From assembly GCF_009495745.1 (NCBI RefSeq), contig NZ_WIDQ01000001.1:609136-673135 (forward strand): 64,000 nucleotides of DNA, read 5' to 3'. Numbering within the stretch: the stretch's first letter is position 1; every line of letters starts with the position of its first letter. The notes under the pieces are model-generated. The model saw nothing but the letters and a program-made list of their open reading frames with translations, ran no database searches and had not been told where the DNA came from. Source of the stretch: Niveispirillum sp. SYP-B3756. Lineage in GTDB: Bacteria; Pseudomonadota; Alphaproteobacteria; Azospirillales; Azospirillaceae. Positions 19,321 through 29,890 of this stretch are shown here, piece after piece. A program made the position numbers and the translations under genes.

Positions 19321-20538
19321 ATGTCGATTTCCGATAGCGCCGGTACCCTAGCCAGCGATGATGTTGCGGTAAACCCGCCCGTGGACCCGTATCCCCTGTT
19401 CGGCAACGGGCGGCCCACCATCTTGCAGGTAATCCCCACCCTGGTGACTGGCGGGGCAGAGCGCGGCTGCATCGATATCGCCGCCGCTGTCCAGCGGGCC
19501 GGCGGCTCGGCCATCGTCGTCTCGGCCGGTGGGCCGATGGCGCGGGAGCTGGAACGGTACGGTGCCAAGCACATCACCCTGCCGGTGCAGTCCAAGAACC
19601 CCATCACCATGCGGCGCAACGCCGACAAGCTGGTGCAGATCATCCGCGAACATCGGGTGGACCTGATCCATGCCCGCTCCCGCGCCCCGGCCTGGAGTGC
19701 GATGTGGGCGGCGCGGCGCACCGGCATTCCCTTCGTCACCACCTTCCACGCGCCCTATAATTTCAAGTCACGGCTGAAGCGCTGGTACAATTCGGTGATG
19801 GCGCAGGGTGACCGCATCATCGCCGTTTCCGGCTTTGTCTACGACCATGTGGCGCAGAATTACGGCGTGGGGCCGGATCGGCTGCGCCTGATCCATCGCG
19901 GCGTCGATGTGGATATCATGTCGCCGGACAAGGTGAGCCAGGCCCGCATGGCGCAATTGATCCAGCAATGGCGCCTGCCGGAGGATCAGCGCATCGTGCT
20001 GCTGCCCGGTCGGCTGACCCGCTGGAAGGGCCAGACCCTGCTGATCGATGCCATTGCCCGGTTGAGCCGTGCCGATGTGCGCGCCGTGCTGGTGGGCGAT
20101 GATCAGGGCCGCACCGAATATCGCCAGGAGCTGGAGGAACAGATCCGCCGGCTTAACCTGGGCGGTCATGTCACCATCGCCGGCCACTGCAACGACATGG
20201 CGGCGGCCTATATGCTGTCCGACGTGGTGGTCAGCGCCTCGACCGAACCGGAGGCGTTTGGCCGCATCATCGCCGAGGCGCAGGCCATGGGCCGCCCGGT
20301 GATCGTCACCAATCTGGGCGCGGTGAAGGAAACCGTGATCGATGGCACCACCGGGCTGGTGGTGCCCCCCAACGACCCGGAGGCCATGGCCAAGGCCATC
20401 CGCGCCGCCCTGGACCTGGACCCGCTGCAGCGCCAGGCCGTCGGCATGGACGGGATGCGCCATGTGCGGGAAAACTTCACCAAAGCCGGCATGTGCCACG
20501 CCACCCTGTCCGTCTATGCGGAACTGCTGGGGAAATAG
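19321..20538 (+). CDS. GT4-family glycosyltransferase
   Basis: 405 residues. GT-B fold retaining glycosyltransferase: N-terminal acceptor domain with ILQVIPTLVTGGAERGCIDIAAAV, and C-terminal nucleotide-sugar domain with IVLLPGRLTRWKGQTLLIDAI, VRAVLVGDDQGRTEYRQEL and the E-x7-E motif EPEAFGRIIAEAQAMGRPVI. It probably acts on a surface glycan or lipopolysaccharide core precursor at the cytoplasmic face. The ATG at 19321 is the natural start; the frame is open far upstream only as the antisense of the adjacent hydrolase gene. Confidence 0.9.
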   Translation: MSISDSAGTLASDDVAVNPPVDPYPLFGNGRPTILQVIPTLVTGGAERGCIDIAAAVQRAGGSAIVVSAGGPMARELERYGAKHITLPVQSKNPITMRRNADKLVQIIREHRVDLIHARSRAPAWSAMWAARRTGIPFVTTFHAPYNFKSRLKRWYNSVMAQGDRIIAVSGFVYDHVAQNYGVGPDRLRLIHRGVDVDIMSPDKVSQARMAQLIQQWRLPEDQRIVLLPGRLTRWKGQTLLIDAIARLSRADVRAVLVGDDQGRTEYRQELEEQIRRLNLGGHVTIAGHCNDMAAAYMLSDVVVSASTEPEAFGRIIAEAQAMGRPVIVTNLGAVKETVIDGTTGLVVPPNDPEAMAKAIRAALDLDPLQRQAVGMDGMRHVRENFTKAGMCHATLSVYAELLGK

Positions 20539-20546
20539 TCTCATTG

Positions 20547-20567
20547 CCCGTTTAACGGGTATTTTCA
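20547..20567 (+). terminator. weak terminator-like hairpin
   Basis: CCCGT-TTA-ACGGG followed by TATTTT, eight bases after the glycosyltransferase stop. The stem is only 5 bp. Confidence 0.35.
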
Positions 20568-20632
20568 GTTGAGTTATTGAATTAAAGGTCGATAATCCCG
20601 TCCCGCATCATCGTTCAACGGGGGGATGGGTC

Positions 20633-21448
20633 ATGCGTGGGTCACTGATCGTTGCTTGTCTGGCTGTGCTGCTGGCCGGTTGCGCCGGGCAACCGGCATC
20701 GGGGGTGAAGGCATCGGCCAGCGCCGCAGCCGCAGTCGCATCCCCCGCTGATCTCTATGCCGCCTCCCTGCAGGCGGTGGCGGTGACGGGGCCGGCGGTG
20801 ATCGGGCCGGGGCTGCTGCGCATCGCGGCGGATAACCCTGATCTGGTCTGGCGCGATGGTTCTGCCGGGCGGCAGGTGCTGGTTGCCTCCACCATGTCCA
20901 CCAGTTCGTACCAGAAATATTACGAGGGCAAGCCCACCGGTGGCCCCAGCGGCTGGGGCCAGATCTGGGTGACGGCGGTGCCGCAACTGCGCGGTTTCTG
21001 TCAGGCGGCAGCCGGCGACGCGGCGGCCAAGACCCAGCGGGTGGTGCAATGGCTGGGCCTGAACCCCGCCGTGCCCTATGCCCAGGTGGTGGAAATGTGG
21101 ATCGACCCCGCCCAACTGGCCCGGCCCTGCCCGCTGACGGATGTGACCGCTGGCACCTGCACCCTGGACGATGCCAGCACCGTGTCCCGCCCCACCTGTA
21201 CGGCGGGCGATACGGCCTGTGGGGAGCGCCAATCCTATTGGGACTGGTTTTCCGGCAATATGCGCCAGAACCTGAAGGAAGGCGGCGCCCCCTGGACCCG
21301 TCTTGGCTACACTTTCGACTGGAAGCCCAAACAGGGCGGCGGGTTTGAACGCTATGGCGCCAGCGAGTTCATCCTGAAACCGGGGGCGAAGTACGAGGTG
21401 AAGACCGCCTATACGCTGGCGGATTATTGCGCGTCGCCGGGGGTGTGA
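20633..21448 (+). CDS. putative lipoprotein of unknown function
   Basis: 271 residues. A signal sequence with lipobox (LIVACLAVLLAGCAG; Cys near residue 17) predicts a membrane-anchored lipoprotein. An Ala/Ser-rich linker follows. The mature part has several Cys (PCPLTDVTAGTCTLDD, RPTCTAGDTACGE) that may form disulfides, an aromatic segment (YWDWFSGNMRQNL) and a C-terminal LADYC. I do not recognise the family. It ends about 100 bases before the first CRISPR repeat and is unlikely to be functionally linked. Confidence 0.6.
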   Translation: MRGSLIVACLAVLLAGCAGQPASGVKASASAAAAVASPADLYAASLQAVAVTGPAVIGPGLLRIAADNPDLVWRDGSAGRQVLVASTMSTSSYQKYYEGKPTGGPSGWGQIWVTAVPQLRGFCQAAAGDAAAKTQRVVQWLGLNPAVPYAQVVEMWIDPAQLARPCPLTDVTAGTCTLDDASTVSRPTCTAGDTACGERQSYWDWFSGNMRQNLKEGGAPWTRLGYTFDWKPKQGGGFERYGASEFILKPGAKYEVKTAYTLADYCASPGV

Positions 21449-21548
21449 AGGCGACGAAAACCTCTTCATTCAATAGGAGATATCTGTTAGATTTTTTCGG
21501 CGGCGTTTTCTTGAACAAGTGAAACATATCAACCCCCTACCCCCTAGA
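21449..21548 (+). promoter_or_regulatory. CRISPR leader
   Basis: An AT-richer 100-bp stretch directly before the first repeat, with T runs and A runs unlike the GC-rich surroundings. Its assignment as leader follows from repeat quality: the first repeats are perfect, while repeats 23-25 at the other end are degenerate. Confidence 0.65.
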
Positions 21549-23041
21549 GGCTCCCCCACACACGTGGGGATGGACCTTCGATCTCGCGGGTCCAGTCTTC
21601 AATCTGGCGGGCTCCCCCACACACGTGGGGATGGACCGTTGGAAGGGCACCATCAGATACTTAGGATCAAGGCTCCCCCACACACGTGGGGATGGACCTG
21701 CCCGGCTCTATGAGGTGCTGGACCTGCCCGGGGCTCCCCCACACACGTGGGGATGGACCTTCTTATGCTTCCATTTCCCAGCGCACGACCAAGGCTCCCC
21801 CACACACGTGGAGATGGACCCTATATTGGCGACATCAACCGCAATTACCGCGAGGCTCCCCCACACACGTGGGGATGGACCCCCGTTCCGCCAGTGCTGA
21901 CAGGCCCAGGTGATGGCTCCCCCACACACGTGGGGATGGACCCTGACCAACATCCCGGCATTTGGCCCGACCTATGGCTCCCCCACACACGTGGGGATGG
22001 ACCTTCGCCTTTGTCCGAACTTCATCATTTTCTGCCGGCTCCCCCACACACGTGGGGATGGACCATTATGGCTGGTATCAAGAGCTTGCGCCGCGACGGC
22101 TCCCCCACACACGTGGGGATGGACCCGTGCTAGATCATGGCGCGGTCAACAACCCGAAGGCTCCCCCACACACGTGGGGATGGACCCGCGGCATGGCGGA
22201 TGATGATGGACAATGGCGGGGCTCCCCCACACACGTGGGGATGGACCCTTGCACCACACGCCGGGTTGTGCCGGGTGCAGGGCTCCCCCACACACGTGGG
22301 GATGGACCTGCCACGCCGCTGGAAAGCGGGCTTGCCGCCGCGGCTCCCCCACACACGTGGGGATGGACCCCTTACCGGACCCTACACCAAGCCCTTGGCC
22401 GGGGCTCCCCCACACACGTGGGGATGGACCTGGGTTGCCCACTCATCAGCGGCATGTCGGTTCGGCTCCCCCACACACGTGGGGATGGACCCTCCCATGA
22501 CACACGCGCGCGATGCCTTGGCCCGGCTCCCCCACACACGTGGGGATGGACCCCGTTCCGCCGGATCACGCAGCAGGATGGACAGGGCTCCCCCACACAC
22601 GTGGGGATGGACCCCCGCGTAGGGTATCATCAGGTTGTGCCCGCTCGGCTCCCCCACACACGTGGGGATGGACCCATGTGGAGCGCTCCCTGTGTCGAAA
22701 GGCACCCGGCTCCCCCACACACGTGGGGATGGACCCCAGGGCATCGATGACCGCCTCTTCGCGGCCAGGGCTCCCCCACACACGTGGGGATGGACCCCTG
22801 CCGTTCGAGATCGAGTTGCCGGCCGACACGGCTCCCCCACACACGTGGGGATGGACCCGCCATTCGCCGCCCCGGCGATGTGCCAAGCGCGGCTCCCCCA
22901 CAGACGTGGGGATGGACCCTCGGCACCGGCTGGCGCTGAAATGACGGGCTGGGCTCCCCCACAGACGTGGGGATAGACCTCACCAGGCTCCCGGGTACAG
23001 CCGTAGCGTTTCGGGCTCCCCCACACCCTTGGGGAATACTC
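21549..23041 (+). CRISPR. type I-E-like CRISPR array, 25 repeats and 24 spacers
   Basis: The 28-base repeat starts GGCTCCCCCACACACG and ends TGGGGATGGACC. It recurs every 61 bases with 33-base spacers (the last is 34). CCCCAC and GTGGGG form a 6-bp stem with an ACAC loop, the layout of I-E repeats (E. coli repeats end GGGGATAAACC). Variants: repeat 5 (21793) has one G-to-A change; repeats 23 (22891) and 24 (22952) carry AGAC in the loop; repeat 24 also has GATAGACC; repeat 25 (23014) is degenerate at its 3' half. Transcription is rightward from the leader. No cas1, cas2, cas3 or Cascade gene occurs in this window. Confidence 0.97.
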
Positions 23042-23120
23042 CCCCCTGTGACGGCGCGCGTTGACCCCGCCCCCTGCCCGGCCCACACTGGTGAAAATAA
23101 ACCGCCGGGAGGGTAAGCCG

Positions 23121-25499
23121 TTGAAGGAGAAGGAGCTGCGGATCGCGCTCGTCTGCTATGGCGGGGTCAGTCTGGCCGTTTACATGCATGGCGTGACCAA
23201 GGAGCTGTGGAAGCTGGTGCGGGCCAGCCATGGGCTGCACGCGCCGCCCCATGGCCCCGTACGGGCACCGGTGGATACTGAGGTGGTGTATCGTGGCCTG
23301 CTGGCCGATCTGCTGCCAGACCTGTCGCTGCGGGTGCTGGTGGATGTGGCGGCGGGGGCCAGCGCGGGGGGCATCAATGCCGTGCTGCTGGCCCGCGCCA
23401 TCGCCCATGATCTGGATCTGGAACCGCTGACCCGGCTGTGGCTGGAAAATGCCGATGTCACCGCCCTGCTGACGCAAGACCATAAGGCCGGGCGGTGGAG
23501 CAAATGGTTCATGCGGCCCCTGCTCTGGCTCTGGTTCCGCCGTTACACCAATATGGCCCCGGATGAGGAAACGCGGGACAAGCTGTCCTTCTTCGTGCGG
23601 TCGCGCTGGTTCTCCCCGCCCTTTGACGGCAAGCGGCTGATGGAATTCCTGCTGGATGCCGCGCACGCCATGGGCAAAAGCGGGGCCCGGCCCGATGCCA
23701 GCCTGATGCCGCGCGGCCTGCCCTTGTCGCTTCATATCACCACCACGGATTTCCACGGCTATACCACCCGCATCCCCGCCCATGACCCACCGGAAATTAC
23801 CGAACGGGAACATCGCCACCGGTTCAGTTTCCGTTATCGGCGGGGGGCCACCGGGGATGTGGATAGCGATTTCACCGATGGCGATGTGCCGGGGCTGGTA
23901 TTCGCCGCCCGTGCCTCTGCCAGCTATCCCGGTGCCTTCCCCCCGGCGCAGATAAGACAGATGGACCATCTGCTGCATGAACGGGCGGAGCGCTGGGAAG
24001 GCCGCGCCCGGTTTTTTGAGCGGAATTTCGCCGAATATCGCCGCCATGGGGCCGACCCGGAACAGGCCAGCTTCATTGATGGGTCGGTGCTGAACAACAA
24101 GCCCTTTGCCGCCGCCCTGGCCGCCATTGCCGGTCGCCCCGCCTATCGGGAGGTTGACCGGCGCATGGTCTATATCGACCCTAAGCCGGCGGTTACCAAC
24201 GGTGCGGCCAAGCCGGAACCGCCGGGCTTCTTCCGCACCATCCGGGGGGCCCTGTCGGACATTCCCCGCAATGAACCGGTGCGCGATGAGTTGCTGGCCA
24301 TTGCCGGGCGCAACGCGCGGGTGGAACGGCTGCGCGGCCTGCTGGATGCCGCCCGCCCGCGCGTGCGCGAACAGGTGGCCCGCGTGGTGGGCGGCCCGCT
24401 GCCCGATGCGCCCAGCATCGAACAGGTGCGGCAATGGCGCGATGCCGCCAGCCGCGCGGCGGCATCCCAGGCCGGTTTTGCCTATGAAGCCTATCTGCGG
24501 CTGAAAATCGAAGGGGCGTTGGAACGGCTGGCAGCGGTGCTGGCCCCCTGTCTGGGCCGGGGCGACGCGGTGGGCCGTGCCACCATGCAGGCCGCCTTGC
24601 ATGAATGGGCGCGGGCGCGCGGCGTTCTGCCCGACCGTATCGATGCCCCGCCGGAGGTGGAAACCGGCCCGGCGGACAGCGCGCCGCCCTGGGTGCGCTT
24701 TCTGCGGGAGTTCGATGTTGCCTTCCGTGATCGCCGCCTGCGTTTCCTGATCCGGGAATTGAATGGTCTCTACACATTGCTGGGCGACGGCGAATTCGCC
24801 GATACGCAACATAGTGACCTGGATGAAATGAAGGCCGGGCTGTACAGCGCGCTGGAACGGCTGCCCCATGCCATCGGCCTGGATATGCTGAATGCCGGGG
24901 ACCGTTCGGCGCTTGACCATTTGCTGCGCGGCGATGGCCACAGCCCGCCGGGGTCGGCGGCGCTGGATCGGGCGCTGGAACGGCTGGCCAGCGTCTGGAA
25001 CCTGGAAGCCCAGTCGGTGGAGGTGGATGAGATTTTCGCCCTGGTCGGGCTGAATTATCTGGGGCCTGCGGCGCGGACGCGGGTGTTCGAAGCCTATCTG
25101 GGCTTCGCCTTCTGGGATGTGCTGACCTTTTCCACCAGCGGCTGGGTGGAATTGGACGAATTCCACGCCATCAAGGTGGACCGCATCGGCCCGCCCGATG
25201 CCCGGCTGCTGCGCCGGGGCGGGGCGCCAGTGGAACTGCGCAGTGCCCGGATGAATGCCTTTGGCGGCTTTTTCAGCCGGCAGGACCGGGCGCTGGATTA
25301 TGTGCTGGGCCGGCTGCACGCGGCGGAACGTTGCATCGACCTGCTGGTGGATGCCGGCGGGCTGACCCTGACGGAAGCCCGCATCAACGCCCATAAACTG
25401 CGCGCCTTCCACGCCATCCTGCAGGCGGAGGAGGCGCGATTCGGCTGCGGGCATCCGGCGATGGAGCAGATCCGGAAATGGGTGGAGGCGTGTGGATAA
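23121..25499 (+). CDS. patatin-like phospholipase family protein (large patatin-related type)
   Basis: About 792 residues. The patatin core is in the first ~350: glycine-rich oxyanion region VCYGGVSLAVYMHGVTKELWKLV, nucleophile motif GASAGGINAVLLA with the Ser, and the catalytic Asp in FIDGSVLNNKPFA. A long C-terminal region (about residues 400-790) with helical segments follows, as in the large patatin-related proteins of proteobacteria and actinobacteria. Predicted lipid acyl hydrolase. The start is uncertain: TTG at 23121 has the SD GGGAGGG 8 bases upstream; GTG at 23091 is an alternative. It lies right after the CRISPR array but is not a known Cas or CBASS effector type. Confidence 0.85.
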   Translation: MKEKELRIALVCYGGVSLAVYMHGVTKELWKLVRASHGLHAPPHGPVRAPVDTEVVYRGLLADLLPDLSLRVLVDVAAGASAGGINAVLLARAIAHDLDLEPLTRLWLENADVTALLTQDHKAGRWSKWFMRPLLWLWFRRYTNMAPDEETRDKLSFFVRSRWFSPPFDGKRLMEFLLDAAHAMGKSGARPDASLMPRGLPLSLHITTTDFHGYTTRIPAHDPPEITEREHRHRFSFRYRRGATGDVDSDFTDGDVPGLVFAARASASYPGAFPPAQIRQMDHLLHERAERWEGRARFFERNFAEYRRHGADPEQASFIDGSVLNNKPFAAALAAIAGRPAYREVDRRMVYIDPKPAVTNGAAKPEPPGFFRTIRGALSDIPRNEPVRDELLAIAGRNARVERLRGLLDAARPRVREQVARVVGGPLPDAPSIEQVRQWRDAASRAAASQAGFAYEAYLRLKIEGALERLAAVLAPCLGRGDAVGRATMQAALHEWARARGVLPDRIDAPPEVETGPADSAPPWVRFLREFDVAFRDRRLRFLIRELNGLYTLLGDGEFADTQHSDLDEMKAGLYSALERLPHAIGLDMLNAGDRSALDHLLRGDGHSPPGSAALDRALERLASVWNLEAQSVEVDEIFALVGLNYLGPAARTRVFEAYLGFAFWDVLTFSTSGWVELDEFHAIKVDRIGPPDARLLRRGGAPVELRSARMNAFGGFFSRQDRALDYVLGRLHAAERCIDLLVDAGGLTLTEARINAHKLRAFHAILQAEEARFGCGHPAMEQIRKWVEACG

Positions 25500-25520
25500 G
25501 GGGCGGCGGCTATCACGCAT

Positions 25521-25548
25521 AAAAAAGGCCGGGGTTTCCCCCGGCCTT
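25521..25548 (-). terminator. rho-independent terminator of secA
   Basis: On the minus strand AAGGCCGGGG-GAAA-CCCCGGCCTT is followed by a run of six T. It lies immediately past the secA stop and also separates it from the converging patatin gene. Confidence 0.9.
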
Positions 25549-25552
25549 GTCA

Positions 25553-28309
25553 TTACACCGCCGCACCGTGGCAGTGTTTGTACTTCTTGCCACTGCCGCA
25601 GGGGCAAGGGGCATTGCGTGGCGTGTTGATCCAGGTGTCTTCCCCCACCAGATCGGTTTCTTCCGCTACCGGCAACAGGCCTGCCCCGAAACCGGCCCCG
25701 GCGATCTGCGGGCTGCGGCGCACCATGCCCTCGGGCAAGGGGGCGTCCGCCGGCGGGATGGCGGGGGCCGCCATGGCCGGGTCGAAACGGCTTTCCTCGC
25801 CGATGAAGGGCGGGGGCGTCAGGTCGGGCTCGGTCACCCGCACCTGGATCAGCATCAGCATCTGGGTCACCTGCTCCCGCAGATTATCCAGCAGGCCGGA
25901 GAACAGTTCGAACGCCTCGCGCTTATATTCGTTCAGCGGGTCGCGCTGGGCATAGGCGCGCAGGTTGATGCCCTGGCGCAGATGATCCAGCGACAGCAGA
26001 TGGTCCTTCCAGACCTGGTCCAGGATCTGCAGCAGCAGGCTCTTCTCGATATTGCGGATCAGGTCCGGCCCATAGGCCGCTTCCTTTTCCGCCATCTTGG
26101 CCTCGGCGAATTCCAGCAGGCGTTCGGTGATCTGCTCATCGGCGATGCCTTCTTCCTTGGCCCATTCCCGCACCGGCAGGTCGGCACCCAGGATGCGCAG
26201 GCATTCCTCGTGCAGCAGGTTCATGTCCCACTGTTCGGCATAGGCATTTTCCGGGATGGCGCGGCGCACCGTGTCGGTAATCACCTCATGCCGCATTTCC
26301 TTGATCATTTCGGCCACATCGGTGGCGTCCATGATCTCCCGGCGCTGTTCATAAATGACCTTGCGCTGGTCATTCATCACATTGTCGTATTTCAGCAGGT
26401 TCTTGCGGATGTCGAAATTATGCGCTTCGACGCGCTGCTGCGCCTTTTCCAGGGCCTTGTTGATCCAGGGGTGGATGATCGCCTCCCCCTGTTCCAGCCC
26501 CAGCTTCTGCAGCATCCCGTCCAGCCGGTTGCTGCCGAAGATGCGCATCAGATCATCATCCAGCGACAGGAAGAATTTCGAGGCGCCGGGATCGCCCTGG
26601 CGGCCCGAACGGCCGCGCAACTGGTTGTCGATGCGGCGGCTTTCGTGGCGTTCGGTGCCCACCACATAAAGCCCGCCGGCTTGCAGCACCACCTGCTTGG
26701 CGGCGGCAACCTCTTCCTTGATGGTCTGGATGCGCGCATCGCGCTCCGGCCCTTCCGGCAGCTCGGCCAGCTCATACTCGATACGCATTTCCAGGTTGCC
26801 GCCCAACTGGATGTCGGTGCCGCGACCGGCCATGTTGGTGGCGATCGTTACGGCACCGGGACGACCCGCCTGCGAAACGATATAGGCTTCCTGTTCGTGG
26901 TAACGGGCGTTCAGCACGTTATGCGGCACGCCCTTCTTTTTCAGCAGGGTGGACAACGTCTCTGATTTCTCAATCGAAACGGTACCGACCAGAATGGGCT
27001 GCTGGCGCTGCTGGCATTCATCCACCAGCTTCACGATGGCCTCATACTTCTCCGCCGCCGTGCGATAGACCTCGTCATCGGCATCAATGCGGCAGACCGG
27101 CAGGTTGGTGGGGATATCCACCACTTCCAGCCCATAGATTTCCTGGAATTCGGCGGCTTCCGTCATGGCCGTACCGGTCATGCCGGACAGCTTGGGATAT
27201 ATCCGGAAGTAATTCTGGAAGGTGATGCTGGCCAGCGTCTGGTTTTCCCGCTGGATCGACACGCCCTCCTTGGCTTCCAGCGCCTGGTGCAGCCCTTCGG
27301 AATAGCGGCGACCATCCATCATGCGACCGGTGAATTCATCGATGATGACGACCTTGTCGTCCTTCACGATGTAATCGACATTGGCCGTGAACAGCTTGTG
27401 CGCCTTCAGCGCCTGGTTCACGTGATGAACAAGGCTGATATTATGAATGTCGTAGAGGTCGCCGCTCTTCAGCAGCTCCATCTCCGTCAGGATCTGCGAC
27501 ACCTTTTCCGTGCCGCTTTCAGTCATGGAGACGGCCTTGGCCTTCTCGTCCTTCTCGTAATCGCTCTCGTCCAGGCGATTGATCACCTTGTTGACGGCGA
27601 TATACAGCTCTGAACTGTCGGTGGAGGGGCCGGAGATGATCAGCGGCGTGCGCGCCTCATCCACCAGAATGCTGTCCACCTCATCGACGATGGCGTAATT
27701 GAAGGGGCGCTGGACCATGTCCTCGCGCCGGTACTTCATATTGTCGCGCAGATAGTCGAAGCCGAATTCGTTGTTGGTGCCATAGGTGATGTCGGCGGCA
27801 TAGGCATCACGGCGTTCATGATCATCCAGCCCATGCACGATGACGCCGGTGGTCAGGCCCAGGAAGCCATAGAGCCTGCCCATGTGGCTGGCATCGCGGC
27901 TGGCCAGATAATCGTTCACGGTGACGACATGCACGCCCTTGCCCTGGAGCGCGTTCAGGTACACGGCCAGGGTTGCCACCAGCGTCTTGCCTTCACCGGT
28001 GCGCATTTCGGCGATCTTGCCGGAATGCAGCACCATGCCGCCGATGAGCTGCACGTCAAAATGCCGCATCCCCATGACGCGCTTGGAGGCTTCGCGCACG
28101 GTGGCAAAGGCGTCGGCCAGGATGTCGTCCAGCGACTCGCCCTTCTCCAGCCGGTCGCGCAGCCAGTCGGTGCGCATCTGCAATTCGGCATCGGAGAGCG
28201 CTTGCAGCTTCGGCTCCAGCGCATTGATCGTCTCGACCTTTTTGCGCAAGCCCTTGACCACCCGCTCATTGGCGTTGCCGAACAATTTGCGGGCAATGGC
28301 ACCGAACAT
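25553..28309 (-). CDS. secA: preprotein translocase ATPase SecA
   Basis: 918 residues. Motor of the Sec pathway at the inner membrane. N-terminus [32 protein letters not shown]; Walker A in [40 protein letters not shown]; preprotein-binding and helicase regions [22 protein letters not shown] and [35 protein letters not shown]. It ends with the zinc-binding SEC-C tail [14 protein letters not shown], which binds SecB and phospholipids. The ATG at 28309 has SD GGAG; the frame continues upstream but with non-family sequence. Confidence 0.98.
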   Translation of the reverse strand: MFGAIARKLFGNANERVVKGLRKKVETINALEPKLQALSDAELQMRTDWLRDRLEKGESLDDILADAFATVREASKRVMGMRHFDVQLIGGMVLHSGKIAEMRTGEGKTLVATLAVYLNALQGKGVHVVTVNDYLASRDASHMGRLYGFLGLTTGVIVHGLDDHERRDAYAADITYGTNNEFGFDYLRDNMKYRREDMVQRPFNYAIVDEVDSILVDEARTPLIISGPSTDSSELYIAVNKVINRLDESDYEKDEKAKAVSMTESGTEKVSQILTEMELLKSGDLYDIHNISLVHHVNQALKAHKLFTANVDYIVKDDKVVIIDEFTGRMMDGRRYSEGLHQALEAKEGVSIQRENQTLASITFQNYFRIYPKLSGMTGTAMTEAAEFQEIYGLEVVDIPTNLPVCRIDADDEVYRTAAEKYEAIVKLVDECQQRQQPILVGTVSIEKSETLSTLLKKKGVPHNVLNARYHEQEAYIVSQAGRPGAVTIATNMAGRGTDIQLGGNLEMRIEYELAELPEGPERDARIQTIKEEVAAAKQVVLQAGGLYVVGTERHESRRIDNQLRGRSGRQGDPGASKFFLSLDDDLMRIFGSNRLDGMLQKLGLEQGEAIIHPWINKALEKAQQRVEAHNFDIRKNLLKYDNVMNDQRKVIYEQRREIMDATDVAEMIKEMRHEVITDTVRRAIPENAYAEQWDMNLLHEECLRILGADLPVREWAKEEGIADEQITERLLEFAEAKMAEKEAAYGPDLIRNIEKSLLLQILDQVWKDHLLSLDHLRQGINLRAYAQRDPLNEYKREAFELFSGLLDNLREQVTQMLMLIQVRVTEPDLTPPPFIGEESRFDPAMAAPAIPPADAPLPEGMVRRSPQIAGAGFGAGLLPVAEETDLVGEDTWINTPRNAPCPCGSGKKYKHCHGAAV

Positions 28310-28709
28310 GGAGAACTCCGCGAAGCATAAAGGCAGGAAGGTAGAAGAACGCGTAACACAGCAAAACCCGGATCGGCCGTCACCGGCCGCCGGGACTTGA
28401 GCGCGCCATCCCCTTTGGACAGGAGCCGGCACCGGTGACAGATAAGACCGCTTCGCCTTCTGGTCAACGTGGCTTCACTCAATCCAGCCGCCCGCTGTTG
28501 ATTTTGGGTGGAAGATGACAGTCTTTTAACGCCATTTTCCGGCCCCGTGATGGCATGGTCTTGCCGGGGCATGGGCACTCATGCTTTATGCGGACAGTCC
28601 TGGCGGGGCCCTTTTCGGGGATGGCCGGTCGGGCTGGGTGAATAGATTTCGTGGAAAGCTGGCGGACCTACTGGCCGGCCCAGCCTTTGATGTGAGGGAA
28701 ATTCCTAAG
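28310..28709. other. 400-bp divergent intergenic region
   Basis: Between secA (leftward) and the parvulin gene (rightward). It should hold both promoters. An open frame extends from 28581 into the parvulin gene but does not look coding. No secM-like leader, riboswitch or clear hairpin element was recognised. Confidence 0.45.
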
Positions 28710-29642
28710 ATGCTGGTCAAGACGATGCGTGCCGCCCTGGTTGTCGCCATGACGACGGCCGCGCTGGGTTCTGTTTCCATGACCGCCCTGGCGCAGGACG
28801 CCAAGGCCCCCGCCGACAAGAAGGCCGCCCCGTCGCTGGCCGACGATCCGGTGGTTGCCCGCGTGAATGGCAAGGAGATCAAGCGCTCAGATGTGCTGGC
28901 CTCGCTGCAGCAGCTGGGGCCGGAGGCGCAGAATTATCCGGTGCAGATGATCTATCCGCAGCTGCTGGAACAGCTGGTCCAGTCCGAACTGGTGACGGAG
29001 GCCGGTTACAAGGCCAAGCTGCAGGACAGCGCGGAAGTGAAGAAGCGCCTGAAAGAGGCCGAACAGCAGTTCGTCCAGCAGGCCTGGCTGCGCGCCGAGA
29101 TCGACAAGCGCATGAGCCAGGACAAGCTGAAGGCCGCCTATGACAAGTGGGTCAAGGCCAACCCGCCGCAGGATGAAGTGCGCGCCCGCCATATCCTGGT
29201 GAAGACCAAGGAAGAGGCCGACGCCATCATCAAGCAGCTCAAGGGTGGCGCCGATTTCGCCAAGCTGGCCGGCGAGAAGGGCACGGATGGCACCAAGACC
29301 AATGGTGGCGATCTGGGTTACTTCGTGAAGGACCAGATGGTGAAGGAATTCGCCGAGGCCGCCTTCGCCATGAAGCCCGGCGACCTAAGCCAGACCCCGG
29401 TGAAGACCGAGTTCGGCTATCACGTCATCAAGGTTGAGGATAAGCGCAAGCAGACCCTGCCGACCTTCGACCAGGCCGCCCCGCAGCTCCGCTCTGCCGT
29501 TGCGCAGGATATCGCCGAAGAGGTGATCCAGGGCCTGCGCAAGGGTGCGAAGGTGGAAACCTTCAACATTGATGGCGGCCCGATGCCGGCCGCCCCGGCC
29601 CCGGCGGCTGCCGCCCCGGCCAAGCCGGCGGAAAAGAAGTAA
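28710..29642 (+). CDS. periplasmic parvulin-type peptidyl-prolyl isomerase
   Basis: 310 residues. A signal peptide (MLVKTMRAALVVAMTTAALGSVSMTALAQ) exports it. A helical SurA/PrsA-like N-terminal domain follows (residues ~50-150), then one parvulin domain: VRARHILVKTKEEADAIIKQL, GGDLGYFVKDQMVKEFAEAAFAMKPGDLSQTPVKTEFGYHVIKVED. A low-complexity Ala/Pro/Lys tail ends the protein. It catalyses prolyl isomerisation and assists outer-membrane protein folding. The ATG at 28710 has a GAGGGAA SD. It is divergent from secA, a sensible pairing for protein export. A strong terminator follows. Confidence 0.9.
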   Translation: MLVKTMRAALVVAMTTAALGSVSMTALAQDAKAPADKKAAPSLADDPVVARVNGKEIKRSDVLASLQQLGPEAQNYPVQMIYPQLLEQLVQSELVTEAGYKAKLQDSAEVKKRLKEAEQQFVQQAWLRAEIDKRMSQDKLKAAYDKWVKANPPQDEVRARHILVKTKEEADAIIKQLKGGADFAKLAGEKGTDGTKTNGGDLGYFVKDQMVKEFAEAAFAMKPGDLSQTPVKTEFGYHVIKVEDKRKQTLPTFDQAAPQLRSAVAQDIAEEVIQGLRKGAKVETFNIDGGPMPAAPAPAAAAPAKPAEKK

Positions 29643-29651
29643 GGCCTATCG

Positions 29652-29678
29652 GGGGACGGTTCGCCGTCCCCCTTTTTG
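29652..29678 (+). terminator. rho-independent terminator
   Basis: GGGGGACGG-TTCG-CCGTCCCCC followed by TTTTT: a perfect 9-bp stem with a stable UUCG tetraloop, 9 bases after the parvulin stop. Confidence 0.95.
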
Positions 29679-29691
29679 TTTTGATGGCGCT

Positions 29692-29890
29692 CAGAGTCTG
29701 TCTGGAAGCTTTTCATTCATTATCAAAATCTTACTGTATCCTCACCGTCACCCCGGCGAAGGCCGGGGTCCAAGTTCGTAGAGCAATGCGCCTGTGATTC
29801 TGGACCCCGGCCGCAGCATGGGTGACGGTGGGGCAAAATCTAAAATCGCGTAAGACGTTGAAAAAAGAAAACTTTCCGGACAGACGCTCA
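29692..29890. repeat. MITE-like palindromic element, copy B, TSD TCA
   Basis: A 193-bp element (29695-29887) flanked by TCA at 29692-29694 and 29888-29890. Ends GAGTCTGTCTGGAA... and ...CTTTCCGGACAGACGC are near-perfect inverted repeats. The core carries the CACCCCGGCGAAGGCCGGGG motif and a decayed partner arm near 29800-29827. The right TCA is, on the minus strand, the TGA stop of the MOSC gene. Confidence 0.82.

Noticed and set aside
21519..23088. Many short overlapping open frames across the CRISPR array
   Set aside because: They arise from translating the 61-base repeat unit in successive frames (PHTRGDGP-like runs) and are not genes.
23121..25499. Patatin protein as a CRISPR- or CBASS-linked defence effector
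   Set aside because: It is the long patatin-related type, has no cyclase or Cap partner, and adjacency to the array alone is weak evidence.
22980..25607. 875-codon leftward frame opposite the patatin gene
   Set aside because: Codon-bias shadow in high-GC DNA. The rightward frame carries the GASAGG and DGS catalytic motifs.
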